From Amoebophrya sp. A120 (Eukaryota > Sar > Dinophyceae > Syndiniales > Amoebophryaceae), in assembly GCA_905178155.1 (NCBI GenBank), contig CAJINV010000006.1, forward strand, positions 4,092,130 to 4,156,129: a DNA stretch of 64,000 bases, read 5' to 3'. This document shows, piece by piece, positions 33,906 through 44,590 of this stretch. A program made the position numbers and the translations under genes. The notes below the pieces were generated by a model, which was not told the DNA's origin, made no database searches, and saw nothing but the letters and a program-made list of their open reading frames with translations. The first letter of the stretch is position 1, and each line of letters opens with the position of its first letter.

Positions 33906-36900
33906 TCATGTAACTCTATCAAGTGCAAAAGTGTCTGGGTCTGGAAGATTGCCAGGTTTGTCATGCATATTTTTTTTTTTTTTTTTATTGGCTCGCAAAT
34001 TTTTCAGTTTCAGTTCAGTTTCAGTGGAGCGCCCCACCGGTCGAACACTTCTGATGGTGAACGAGGACCTGGGATTTGCGGCTTCGCGCCGCGACGACTT
34101 GATGGGGGTCCCGCACCCACCCTCCGTTTCCAAAAATGCAGCTTGTGCGTGAATGCTGCAAAACCTCCGACACCGCGGCACTAAAAAGGAGCAAGCTCCT
34201 TATTCACCATACACAAACCCAAAGAAGGAAATCATCGGGAAGAGATTTTGTCGACCACAATCAATGACACCAATGGCAACTACAACCCGAAGTAGGGGAG
34301 GGGTAGCTACTCCCGCACAACGCGCGAGATTCGTTTTCTACGTGTCGAGCCGGTAGCAGCGGCACACGTCCGATAAAGCTTTTTCCACGTCGACGAAGAG
34401 CTTGCTTTTTTTTTGCTGAATCGGAAAACCCTAAGCCCGTAAACCCATCTAATTACAACGGGAGGAAGCAGCCCCGGTCTTTTCACGAAGTTCGTAAAAC
34501 GGTCAAAAATGATTAAGCTAGTGCGCTACGCTACTGACTGTGTGCACGCTTCAGAAAACTTAAGCCCACACAGGTCCGCATTTAGCTACCGCCCGCCCTG
34601 AATGAGGCACGTCCTAACCCCGGTAGCAGCGAGGCAGATCTTGTTTTTTGAAAATTACACCGGGCGTTTGCAGAGTGGCGATAGCCGCAGATGCAAGCCT
34701 GCGGCTGTTAAGACGGTTGTAAAAAACTAGCGTACTTGTTTTTGCAAAGCTAATAGCACCCCCCAAGCAACAATCCGCTGGCTAGGCGGAAAAAAAAAGA
34801 GAAGCCCCTGCGAGGATGCGGGGTCCGCGGAACGCCTAGCGCTACAAGACGTGGATCAAGCAAGACTAAGTGCGAAGGCCACAAGACTGTAAAAGGGTAG
34901 AGACCTACATATACGTGGGACAACACCGGGCACAGGGAAGATCTAATTTTTCAAAGGCGAAGGAGCGCACGAATTTGCGATCTAGCTCCTTGGACAAAAC
35001 GAACGAAGAGCGGCAAAGACAAAGTGCTGAATAACGACTACAAGGCGGCAGGAAACATACAAAGCATACATAGCAGCAGCAAGCAAATCGGATTCACATT
35101 GCTGTGCACCGGCAGAAACTTCAATCACAACGAAACCCAGCCCCTCAGCCGCGAGGCCTTAAACTTATGCGAGGCCCAGCATATAAATTCATCATTTTTT
35201 TTAAGCTAGGAGCCGGCGTGCGTTACTTACTTACTTTTCATCATTCACTATTTAATTTTTTGCGCGAGCGGGTGCGATCTCTGAAATGTGAAGAGTGTAG
35301 CACAATTCACATACCAGGTTACGCGGGTATACGGCATTTTTTCCCGATTTGTACCTTTTCGGCTCTCGTCCTCTGGTCCTGCACTTCGTTGTCGATTCCT
35401 GTTTAGTTCCCTCACCCACTCTGCTGGCAAGACAGAAAAAAAAAACGTAGCCCCTGTCAGATTAATTAAGCAGGAAGAAGCCCACACAAAAAATTCCCTC
35501 ATCTACCTAGGGGCGACTAGGCAGATGGGGTGCGCCGAAGCAGGAAGGGGATGTTTCTAGTTGCAATGAGTTTACTCGGGAAAAGCATGAGGGTATTTTG
35601 GCGGGGTCCGCTAAAAATATCGCAAAAGCGGCAATTGCAATAAAATCAGCTCTACTTCTACTCGACGGCAAGCTAGTAAGGGGCACAGCATAGACTAGAA
35701 AAACTACTGGATCTTTCACGATACGGATCCCGCCCCGCAATGCGTGGGTCCTTTTGCTTGTACGATACGGATCTTCATGATCTTTCTCTTTCTTTATAGG
35801 TCAGCATTGCAACAGGGGCCACTCTCCCCTGTGCATGCTACCTTTTTATCTATCAGTGCTCCCCAACTTACATCCCGCCGGGTGAGGCGATTTGTATTGC
35901 TAGATTCCACCCAACTTGACTACGGGGTCGTGGGGACGTTTTTGCTTAGGATATGCGCTCTGTCATCTTCACCCCCACCGCAACAGGAATCCTCGACAAT
36001 GTCCTGGACGATTTGCTGTTGTTGTTTCTCCACCTGCTGCCGCGCAGCGGCCGCCGATGAAGCAGCAGCTGCAACTTGAAGGGTCGTTGCAGCTGGTGTG
36101 CCCGCTTCTACGTGCTGGTCCGCAACTACGTCTTCTTGAAATGCTGATGCTGCGCCTCCAGGAGAGGCAACATGATCCTCGTCATGATCTTCCATGATCT
36201 TGTTTACAGGAATAACTTCTTCTTGCACGAACTTCTGGGCAACTGGTGTCCTTCCTTTACTGTGAAGAGCAGCATGTTGACCCCCGGCACCGCCTCCACC
36301 CGTAGTCAAGCTGGTGATGGCAATCTTCCGCCTCTTGGTCGCACTTTGTCCTTCTCGCTTCTCCTTGTTGCGGCTTTTCTGTGCCGTGAAAGACAGGGCG
36401 TTCGCGAAGATTGTGATTTTGCCATGGTCTTCTTGGCCGTTGATATTAATACAACTACTTCCTAGAAATAGAAAGCGACAGTAGAAAGAACAGCCTGAAA
36501 AAGACAATACCAAGAAGGTCAACATCTTTTCCAACAAATTGAAGTTTTTAATACTCGCTCCCCGCCGCGCGGCCAGGTTCATGACCAACAAGTCCGGCGG
36601 GAAACGAAGAAAGAAGAATTTCTTGTGGACAAACAGCGACATCAATTTGTTCTGATTTTTCGAGGGGTCGTGGTAAGAACAACCTTAACCTTTCGGGAAC
36701 AAGATGGCGCTTGAGCCAAAATGGTTTGTCATGCATATTTTGCACAAGTAATCTGTGATGCTAGGTCATGCATTACAAGTAATGCATGACCTAGCACCGC
36801 AGATTTTTAAAGGGCCTTCTGATGCGTATTCCGAATGAGAAACGCCCGCTCCGCGTAGCACAAACTGAACTCCTGTTGCTGGTCATGCAATACAGATTTT

Positions 36901-39900
36901 TTTTACCTTCCAATCACAAGTTGCAACGTTCCAGACCCAGACATTTGTGCATTTGGTAAACTCGACGGAGAGCTCTCGCCGCGCCACTTTCCCCCTTTGC
37001 ACCGGGGTACGCGGCACCGGGGTACGCGGCACCGGGGTACGCGGCACCGGGGTACGCGGCACCGGGGTACGCGGCACCGGGCGGGCCCCCCTTGTTTCCT
37101 TTCGGCCCAGCATGGGGACCTCCTCCTCCTGGGCTAGTACTAGCGCTCTTCCCCCAGGCGGCCGCTGGTGCGCTCGGGGAGGTCGGACGGCCCGCTTTGT
37201 TCCACGAACCGCTTTGTGGCGCAGCCGCAGCCCCCTTGCTGCTCCAATGGCCATACGAGCCGCCGCCCTTTCGCGGGCCCGCCCACGAGGAGCCTTTTCC
37301 CGCCTGCGACCAGGACGACTGCGCCCAGCCTCCGCCGGCATATCGTAAGGAAAAATCCCCCCTCCCCATACTGAACAGGTACGCTTACGGAGATTTGTGT
37401 TGCTGATTTGAGGGCACAAATCGCATTTGTCTTGCAAGAAGGCAACTCCACAGGTTCCGCCGCATTATGCAGGCGGTTTATCATGCTGTTGGGCCTACAG
37501 CACGGACGTTTTTCATGCTAAGCGACTAGGCCAAAGCCTCTCTACTCTGGCTTGCTATGGGTCTGCAGTCCTCTCCAGCAAGACAAAGCTGATTTGTGTA
37601 CGCAAATCCAGCATCAGAAGCATCGTTTTGATATGGGGAGGGGGGATTTTTTCTTTTGATACGGCACGGCCAGACTTCACGTACGATCCCCCGAAGAAGG
37701 CGAGCACGACCACGACGATCACGAGCACCGCCACCCACCACGCGTTGTCCTCGTCCACGTAGACGGTTCCGTCGTCAGTGGCTGCTGGTGCAACCACCGC
37801 CGGTTCCGTGGTGGTGCTCGTCGTGGACGACGACGTCGATGCCGGGTTCGCGCTCTCGACTTCCCGCGGTGGAGCCACCCGAGTCGGGAGGGAGGTCACG
37901 CTCGCCGCCGCGACCTCGGTATTGCGAAAGGTGTTACTGCTGTCCGCGGCAAACGCGTCGCTTAAAGCCTCCGCCACGCCGGCGGCAGTTAACTGATTCT
38001 CGAAGCGCTCCAAGGCCGCTTCCAACTCTGCCGTCGAGGAAGCCACTCCGTCCTCAAGGTACAGGCCGTACGACGAAATGCGCACTGCGTAGGACGACGA
38101 CGCACTGGCCGCAGAAAGCCCACGATCTGCGTGGAGCAGGTTCCTCGATCGGCTGCGCGTCCGCGACGAATCGGACGCCGGAAATGTTTGAACCACCTCG
38201 GACTGGCTGCCCGTGATCTTGACCAAGTTGGCTTGCTGCATCAGGAACGCCGTTGGAACGCCGGCGTCAGTAAGCCACGGCACCACGACCTCCGGCTGTT
38301 TGTGCAGGGTGCGAACCCCGTTCTCAACGAGCCGGAAAAACGTTGCTGCGGTGGCCTCGTTGGTGCCGACTTCGTCCATGAGGGTCGCGAATCTCTCTGG
38401 AGACAAAGTAGATGACATATGCATTGCAAAGATCCCTGGATGTCTGGAAACTTGTGACGCAAGGAAGGGAATAGTAAGCTCACCACAATGCGCTGCCAGG
38501 CATGACAAGCTTTTTCATGCAGCTTCTGAGTTGCGCATTCCGCACGAGAAACGGCGTCTTTGCATGACAGGGACGAGGAGATCTTCGCGGCCATGCAATA
38601 CAGAGCTCAGAGCCATGCCAGACTAGCACGACAAATCTCGCGATCTCCCAGAAGACCCAGACATCTTTGCAGTTGATATGACAGGGCGACATACAAGTTC
38701 TGCATCCGTGCGCGCAGATCCTCACTGGCTCCCTCTTCGGCCGTGACGCAGCAATGCTCGGCAGAGTCGCAAGCACTGCCGTCCGCGGGACACAACTTCC
38801 ACTGCGCGAACCCCCGGATTTTTATACCGGCTCCCGCACTACTCTCTGCAGCTTCCCGGCAAGCTTCCCGGACAGAGGAGTCCGCGTCTGCCTCTTCGCA
38901 CGTCGACTGGCAGCACTCTGCTTTGGTGCACGCTTCGGCATCTGCACACATTTGTGAGCCGAGAAGAGCGGCCTGCGTAGGGCAACCGTCATGGAACCCG
39001 CTACCGCAGCTGCCGATGAGCTGGCAGCAAGTGGCCGCGTCAGCAGCGACTGTGCAACTCGTACCGGCGCAGCGTGCGGAGGCATCCGGTGTCAAGGCCT
39101 TGCCAACTGGACAACTCAGCTGGCCGCTGGCGCCGCCAAATGCCGCAGCGCACAGCTGTTTTGGGGAACAGGCTGGGCTGTCGCTTTCCGCACCGATCAG
39201 AACGAAGTTTGGATGGCACTCACGGCACCCAGAAAGGCCGTCTCCCTTGCAAATCTCGCCGCTTGACGCACCGGTGACAAGCGGATCTCCATTCGTGCAG
39301 GTGCACACATTGGGGTAGCACTTCTTTTGCTGCCCTTCCAGAGAGTGCTCCCCGGTCGCACACTGAACCGCCGGAGGGGCATACACTTCGATTTCGTCAA
39401 CATAACGGATCGTGCGGAGCTTAGCCGGATTTGTTTCGAGGACGCCATCAGTATCCTTGGTCTCCTGTTCCTCGGCCTCCTTTTGCGTAACGCCGGGGAA
39501 CTCCACGATTACGTAGTTTGCTTCCTTTCCCTGGTTGTGATGCAATGCAAATACCCCTTTTTCAGGTCCCGGTAGGCTGTCCGAGTTTGTCATGCTCATG
39601 CCAAATCTGAATCGTACCGCATCAAAAGGTGCCCACTTCCTACCACTCAACAGGTAAACTTCTCATACGGAGTGGGCGTTGAGATAAGAAGCTCTTTCAA
39701 AATTTCTGATGCTTCTGGGTGCACTGAATAATGCCAACTTTGTACAATATATATCGTAAAGGTAAAGAACCACGAGACGCGTGACAAGTCTTCCAGTCTT
39801 CCAGGCGAACAAGATTATTTGCACTGGATAGCAGTCGACGTCGACATAAAACATTTCCCGGCTGCACAGCCACCATGCGGCTCCATATGCCTTGAACGTT

Positions 39901-40890
39901 GAGGACTGAATATCACAAGGAAAGACCCCCCCTCCCCATCTCAAAAGGAAGTTTCTGATGCTGGGCTTGCGTATATAAATCAGGGCTGTCTTGCAGTAGA
40001 GGGCTGCAGGCTCCTGCCGAGCCTGAGTAGAGAGGTTCTGGCCTAGGCGCTTAACATGGGAAACGTCTATGCTGTAGGCCCAACAGCATCACAAACCGCC
40101 TGCATAATGCGGCAGAGTCTGCGGCGTTGTCTTCTTGCAAGACAGACGTGATCCGTGGTCTCAAATCAGCAACGCAAATTTTCGGAAACATACCTTTTCG
40201 ATATGGGGAGGGGGGATTTTTCCTCTCAATACTGAACGGGGTGCACCGGATCAAAATACTTTGCCAAGAAGCCGCCTTTATCAAATGCAAAAATGTCTGG
40301 GTCTGGAAGATTCTAAACTTGTGATGCTGTCTCTGGATTCGAAAAAAATTTGTATATGTATGACCAGTAAGAGGAGTAGATTTTGTGCTCCGCGGAGATG
40401 GCATTTGTCATGCGGAATAGGCATGAGGAGGCGCTCTAAACATCTGTGATGCTAGGCCATGCATCAAAGGCATTATGGATCATGCAAAATATGCATGGCA
40501 AATCTTGCAATCTCCCAGACCCAGACATTTTTGCATTTGATAGTCTTCTGTTTGGCCCGTCTCCGACAGGTCGCGAGTGCCCACGAAGGCCGCTTGCGCT
40601 TTGTGCCGTGCTTTCGCGTGATCGTATAGTGGCTTAAAAAGGTCGCCCATTTTGACGCCCCCGGATCCGGAAGCGGCGCTCTTAATATGCATTGCCAAAA
40701 TAAGAAACAGCGACCAGCCCTTTATTGAAAGCGCGAAAGCGGCGACGCCCGGAACGTCAGCACTACACGTGTGCTGCGAAAGCTGCAAAACCAAGCCAAG
40801 AAAACAGGCTGGCGACCACTGAAAAGGTTTCGCGTTTTGGCTAGAATTTATTGAACGCTTTGCAGTATACATGTTGCAGATCTTCATCAT
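33906..40890 (-). CDS. G8: Cys-rich type I membrane protein, 817 aa
   Basis: Exons 40890-40543, 40273-40232, 39905-39831, 39533-38679, 38412-37662, 37335-36959 and 33911-33906 sum to 2454 nt, 817 codons plus TGA. Near the N-terminus is a hydrophobic stretch (AFALSIKGWSLFLILAM, about residues 52-68) that could be a signal anchor; a start at one of two later Met codons is possible. Next come a compact domain (FYVDVDCQGKEANYVIVEFPGV) and about 250 residues with some 35 Cys (CYPNVCTCTNGD, CKGDGLSGCRECHPNFVLIG), typical of alveolate surface proteins. A Ser/Thr-rich stalk leads to a transmembrane helix (WWVAVLVIVVVVLAFFGG, about 665-685). The tail is Gly/Trp-rich with five PGAAY repeats. The final exon is 6 nt, reached only by removing an introner now about 3 kb long because a retrocopy lies inside it. 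Confidence 0.8.
33990..35900 (-). other. Noncoding part of the retrocopy
   Basis: This stretch has no long open frame and no internal introner apart from the family C end at its right edge. It contains a perfect 8-bp hairpin at 34682-34705 (AGCCGCAG / CTGCGGCT) and a direct repeat ACGATACGGATC near 35719 and 35762. It is probably the 3' UTR or downstream read-through of the retrotransposed transcript; no structured RNA family was recognised. Confidence 0.4.
35920..36642 (-). CDS. G7: hypothetical ORF within an SL-bearing retrocopy
   Basis: The ORF has 240 codons, with its ATG 67 nt downstream of a spliced-leader-like 15-mer on the same strand. The N-terminus is hydrophobic (MLTFLVLSFSGCSFYCRFLFLG at about 40-60); the rest is Gly/Ala/Gln-rich with an acidic C-terminus. 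The last codons run into the right end of a family C introner (35953), which supplies the stop, so the original C-terminus is lost or unspliced. The parent gene is not in the window. No family recognised; probably a retrogene or retropseudogene. Confidence 0.45.
   Translation of the reverse strand: MSLFVHKKFFFLRFPPDLLVMNLAARRGASIKNFNLLEKMLTFLVLSFSGCSFYCRFLFLGSSCININGQEDHGKITIFANALSFTAQKSRNKEKREGQSATKRRKIAITSLTTGGGGAGGQHAALHSKGRTPVAQKFVQEEVIPVNKIMEDHDEDHVASPGGAASAFQEDVVADQHVEAGTPAATTLQVAAAASSAAAARQQVEKQQQQIVQDIVEDSCCGGGEDDRAHILSKNVPTTP
36710..36724 (-). other. Relict dinoflagellate spliced-leader 3' sequence
   Basis: CCATTTTGGCTCAAG is identical to the last 15 nt of the 22-nt dinoflagellate spliced leader. 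The first two C residues overlap the target-site duplication, so 13 nt are independent. It sits at the 5' boundary of the retrocopy, 67 nt before an ATG. Confidence 0.8.
37003..37082. repeat. 15-bp minisatellite coding PGAAY repeats
   Basis: About five near-perfect copies of the 15-bp unit GGTACGCGGCACCGG, in frame in the cytoplasmic tail of G8. Confidence 0.85.
37341..37661. mobile_element. Introner, family B
   Basis: 321 bp, perfect duplication CGGCA, in G8 just after the transmembrane helix. Confidence 0.92.
38418..38678. mobile_element. Introner, family A (CCCTGGATGTCTGG variant)
   Basis: 261 bp, perfect duplication TGACA, in G8. Confidence 0.92.
39539..39830. mobile_element. Introner, family A, highly diverged
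   Basis: 292 bp; the right end is recognisable (GCACTGGATA), the left only partly. Flanks GTTGT/GCAGT match at 3 of 5. Boundaries were chosen because they close the G8 frame. Confidence 0.65.
39911..40231. mobile_element. Introner, family B
   Basis: 321 bp, perfect duplication CTGAA, in G8. Confidence 0.92.
40279..40542. mobile_element. Introner, family A
   Basis: 264 bp, flanks GCCTT/GTCTT, in G8. Confidence 0.9.
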
Positions 40891-40949
40891 GCGCGCCGAC
40901 TACTTCCGTTGTCCCGTTTTCGCCATCGCAAAAAGCTGGTAGCTGTTTG

Positions 40950-43900
40950 TTATAATTTTGCCCATGAATAATCGACAGGCATTGACTGAATTGCGATTCC
41001 TTCAGGGTCTGCTGCTGTTCCGGGAAGGGTTACAATGCCGCAGACTTTTTCATCGTCCCCGACGTCTGGATCCGGACAGGTTTCATAGCTTCGCTCCCCG
41101 TTTTTTTCCGTTGACATCCTCGCCCGCTGAGTATCAAAAGGGAAAATCCCCCCTCCCCATACATTTTCCGAGGGAAATCTGTGCTCATGCGCGATTCGTG
41201 TACAGGAGTCGGCTTTGCCTTGTAGCGAGAGACAGCAGGCCGCAGGTGGTCCTACGCCTGCATAGAAGTGCCTGGCATAGGTGCTTCGTTGTTACTTAGC
41301 ATGGCAGTGGCCTGCCCTGTGCGCACCCGCACAAGAACAGCTGCAGATATATAATGGCGGATCAGCTGCGTAAAAATGCGGCGGGCTCTCTGGATTTGCT
41401 CTCTTGCAGGACACCAGACGCGGTCTGTGAAGATTACAAATCAGCAGCACAGATTTTCAGAGGCACGCATGTCTTTTCGATACGGGTAGGGGGATTTCGC
41501 CTCATGATACGGAGCGTTTGCGACCTTGACCCGAAGCCCGCCCTTCTCGAACAAAGACGTCAAATGGTCCAGTTTTGGCCTCAAGTCCTGTTCGTTTGTA
41601 TACGTAGATGGCGTGCCCCACCCGGGCACCCAATCCCCACCCGTGAACCATATCAAAATGAAAGAACCCCCTCCCCATTAGATCAAGAGCGAAGACTTCT
41701 CTTGCTGGATTTGCGTACACAAATAGGCTCTGTCTTGCAGCAGAGGACTGCAGTCAGATACAGATCCTCGGCCTGTTTAGGAGAGTAAGTGTCTGACAAG
41801 CCATATGCCAAAGGCCAAACGCCTTCCCCGGATGCCATACAGCATGAGAAGTTCCTTTCGTAAAGCGGCGCGGCAGCCCTCTGCGCTTGCCTTTTTGCAC
41901 GACAAAGGTCACTTGTCCTCACATATCAGCATGGTCACAGATCTCGCTTTTGAGCATAAATAGGGGAAGGAGGGATCTTTCCTTGCGATAAGCCAGACCC
42001 GCACTTTTCCAACTGACACGGGAGAGGACTGTGGCGAGGGCACCAGCTGCATTTGGTACCAGGGACACGCCTATCAAATGCAAAAATGTCTGGGTCTGCA
42101 AGATTCTGAGACTTGTCGTTGTCATGCACGGTTTGCATGAGCCATGATGTCTGTGATGCATGCTCTAGCGTCACAGGTTTTTTGCAGGATTCTTGATGCC
42201 TATTCCGCATGAAAAATGCCCTTTCCGCGTAGCAAAATCAAAAATTAGAATCCTTTATGCTTCTCATGCAACACAAATTTTTTAGACATCCAAATGCAGC
42301 ATCACAGGTTGCATTCTTCCAGACCCAGACATTTTTGCATTTGATAACGCCGAGGTCGCGTGCTCCAGCCCGTTGAATATCGCCAGGAAAAACTGTTTCA
42401 CTGTAAACTTGTGATGCAGAAATTGGAACACAGAACTACTTATTTGTCTTGCTACACGACCTGCAAGACCTTGGATCATTTCCAAGCGTGTTTTATCCCC
42501 TTGGGACGTGCGCATGGCAAGTTTTCGTTGTCATGTTTGTAGAGCGAACTTGTGATGCGAAACTCGCAAAATCGTTACAGTGGAACACTTTATTTTTCCC
42601 GTGATATTGAACGTAGTCTGGCTGCTGGTTCCATCGTAACCATCCCCCCACTATGGATTGCAAAAGTGTCTGAGTATGGAAGAGTGCCAGACTTGTCATG
42701 CAGGTTTTCCATGACCCGTGAGGTCTGGTATGAAGGACATAGCATGACAGATTCTGTGGCAGAAGTTCTATCATGCCTATCCTGCATGAGAAACTGCCTC
42801 TCGATTAGGTCAAAAGTGGACAGCTTTTGGTAAACATGCAACACAGATTTTTACATGATTCAGATTTAGCATGACAAGACTGCACTCTTCCAGACCCAGA
42901 CATTTTTGCATTTGATACCCACCGACCCAGCAGACCATCGTAAAGCTGCGGGTAGTCAGGGCCCGGTTGTATCCTGAGTAAAAACGTCCCCACCCCAGAG
43001 TCAAGATGGGGATTTTGCAACACAAACCTGGAAGTCTTGGGACTCATGCATCACAAGTTGCAGTCCGTAGTGTAGTGCAGGCTAGCACAGGCAAACGCAT
43101 CAGAAACCCATCTGCTTATCCTGGTTACAGCATTACAAATGCCAAAACACGACTAGAAATTCAAATTCCTCTCATGGAGATGCCCATTACCAATGTTCCT
43201 GTCGTTGCAAATCTGCATGACAACTCTGGGGTGGGGACGTTTTTACAAATGATAGGTTGTGCGCTTTGCACAGCGACAGCGTGCGCGGTCGCTCCGTACA
43301 CCTGCAGTTTTCCCGCGCCGGGAGTCGTCGTGATAAGTCGCGACGTAGGGCCTACGCGTACAACAACATCCTGACAAGCGTCGTCATCAGGATCTGCTAT
43401 CTCACATGTTCGCTCCTATCAAAATGAAAAATCCCCCCGCCCCATCTTGAAAAGGAAATTTCTGTTGCTGCATTTGTGTACACAAATCAGCTCTGTCCTG
43501 CAGTGACGTACTGCAGGCAAAGCCTCAGCCTTCGTAGGGGTGTTTTGGTGTAGGTGCGTAGCAACGCAGAGGCCTGCCGTGTAGACGTAGCAGCATTACA
43601 AACCGCCTGCATAAAAAAGCAGCATTACAAACCGCCTGCACTCTTTGGATTTGCCCTCTTGCAAGAGAAAGAGGATTTGTGGTCGCTTTTAGAAGCATTC
43701 CGTTCCCTTTTAGTATGGGGAGGGGGGATTTTTCCTCACAGTAGCTCCTCCTGCATGTTCAAGTCGTAGGCTCCGTAGAAGTCGAAGGCGGCGTTTCGCT
43801 CACTCTCTAATATGTCGCTCCCATCCGCTTTTTTGCGGTCCTGTTTTCCGTACCATGGTGGACAGGTTGTGGTTACTGTCGCCTTCACCGGTAAAACAGC

Positions 43901-43960
43901 TGTGCCCGTGACGAGACACAGCAACCGCAGGACGCGCCCGGTGATCATGTCCAGCCACAT
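40950..43960 (-). CDS. G9: predicted secreted protein, 291 aa
   Basis: Exons 43960-43744, 43411-43255, 42964-42918, 42646-42607, 42372-42347, 42066-41991, 41645-41510 and 41126-40950 give 876 nt. The chosen ATG at 43960 starts a signal-peptide-like sequence (MWLDMITGRVLRLLCLVTGT); the frame is open further upstream to 44188. The mature part has paired acidic/Cys modules (RTCEIADPDDDACQDVVV and YETCPDPDVGDDEKVCGIV), Trp-rich segments (WLTGGDWVPGWGTPSTY) and ends KL. The repeated C-x-DPD-x-C theme suggests a disulfide-bonded extracellular protein; family unknown. Seven introners (B, C, A, F, A, B, B) leave exons as short as 26 nt. Its stop codon lies 59 bp from the G8 start. Confidence 0.75.
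41132..41509. mobile_element. Introner, family B (long)
   Basis: 378 bp, flanks CTGAG/CGGAG, in G9. Confidence 0.88.
41651..41990. mobile_element. Introner, family B
   Basis: 340 bp, flanks AACCA/AGCCA, in G9. Confidence 0.88.
42072..42346. mobile_element. Introner, family A
   Basis: 275 bp, perfect duplication ACGCC, in G9. Confidence 0.92.
42378..42606. mobile_element. Introner, family F
   Basis: 229 bp, perfect duplication TTGAA, in G9. Confidence 0.88.
42652..42917. mobile_element. Introner, family A
   Basis: 266 bp, perfect duplication CCCAC, in G9. Confidence 0.92.
42970..43254. mobile_element. Introner, family C
   Basis: 285 bp, perfect duplication GGTTG, in G9. Confidence 0.92.
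43417..43743. mobile_element. Introner, family B
   Basis: 327 bp, perfect duplication GCTCC, in G9. Confidence 0.9.
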
Positions 43961-44318
43961 ACTCTGCTTACTCGGAAAAATTAGCAGGAGCTGACAGAAA
44001 TTTATAATTTCTTTTTCAATACGAACCACGATCATAAAATTGCGAAACGTCTTCACATAGTAGACCAGCAGTTCAGATCGGAGGTCGTGTAAGAGGTGAT
44101 CCAGGTTCATCCGATCTTTGTTTCGTTCATCGCGGAAAAAGTTCACTTTTTGTTTGACATCGAGATGGAGATCGGCTTCGAAGAACATGAAAAAATAAAC
44201 AAAAAAAAATGTATACCTCTCGGCCTAGTCCACCGTGGTGAAGATTGTCTCCAGCGAACAAGGAAGAGTCAGCTTGCGCTTAGCCTCAAGGATCAGGACA
44301 GGCGGAATTGGAGCAGAG

Positions 44319-44590
44319 TATGCATTTTGCAAAAATGTTTGGGTCTGGAAGAGTAAAAGGTTGTGTTGCTCTACTTGCATGTTGACTCCCAAATCTGTCA
44401 TGCAGGATACAACCCAAAAGCTCCGATTTTCTGTCATTCAAAAACTACGCAGTTTGTCAACATGCTGAATAGACAACACCTTGCAAGAACTCAGAAACTT
44501 GTCATGCTGCGCCGTCATTTGTGGCGTCTTCACGCTTCGCCGGCCAGCATCACAAGTTCTTTCCAGACCCAGACATATTTGCATTTGATA
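44319..44590. mobile_element. Introner, family A
   Basis: 272 bp, perfect duplication CAGAG, upstream of the chosen G9 start, possibly in its 5' UTR. Confidence 0.88.

Larger units (their letters stand above)
33971..36724 (-). mobile_element. mRNA retrocopy with spliced-leader relic and poly(A), inserted in an introner
   Basis: On the minus strand the insert begins CCATTTTGGCTCAAG (36724-36710), continues through the G7 ORF and about 1.9 kb of noncoding sequence, and ends in a poly(A) run (17 T on the plus strand at 33970-33986). It is bounded by a target-site duplication of 17-19 bp (GGTTTGTCATGCATATTTT at 33955-33973 and 36723-36741). These are the hallmarks of LINE-mediated retrotransposition of a trans-spliced mRNA. 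The disrupted sequence on each side is the two halves of one family A introner. Confidence 0.85.
33917..36958. mobile_element. Introner, family A, split by a retrocopy
   Basis: The left part is 33917-33969 and the right part about 36725-36958, with perfect outer duplication AACTC (33912-33916 and 36959-36963). Without the 2.75-kb insert it would be of normal family A length. In G8. Confidence 0.88.

Noticed and set aside
34150-35200. Structured RNA gene (rRNA, snRNA or tRNA) in the noncoding part of the retrocopy
   Set aside because: A short hairpin is present, but I found no cloverleaf, Sm site or rRNA-like core; it is better explained as transcript tail.
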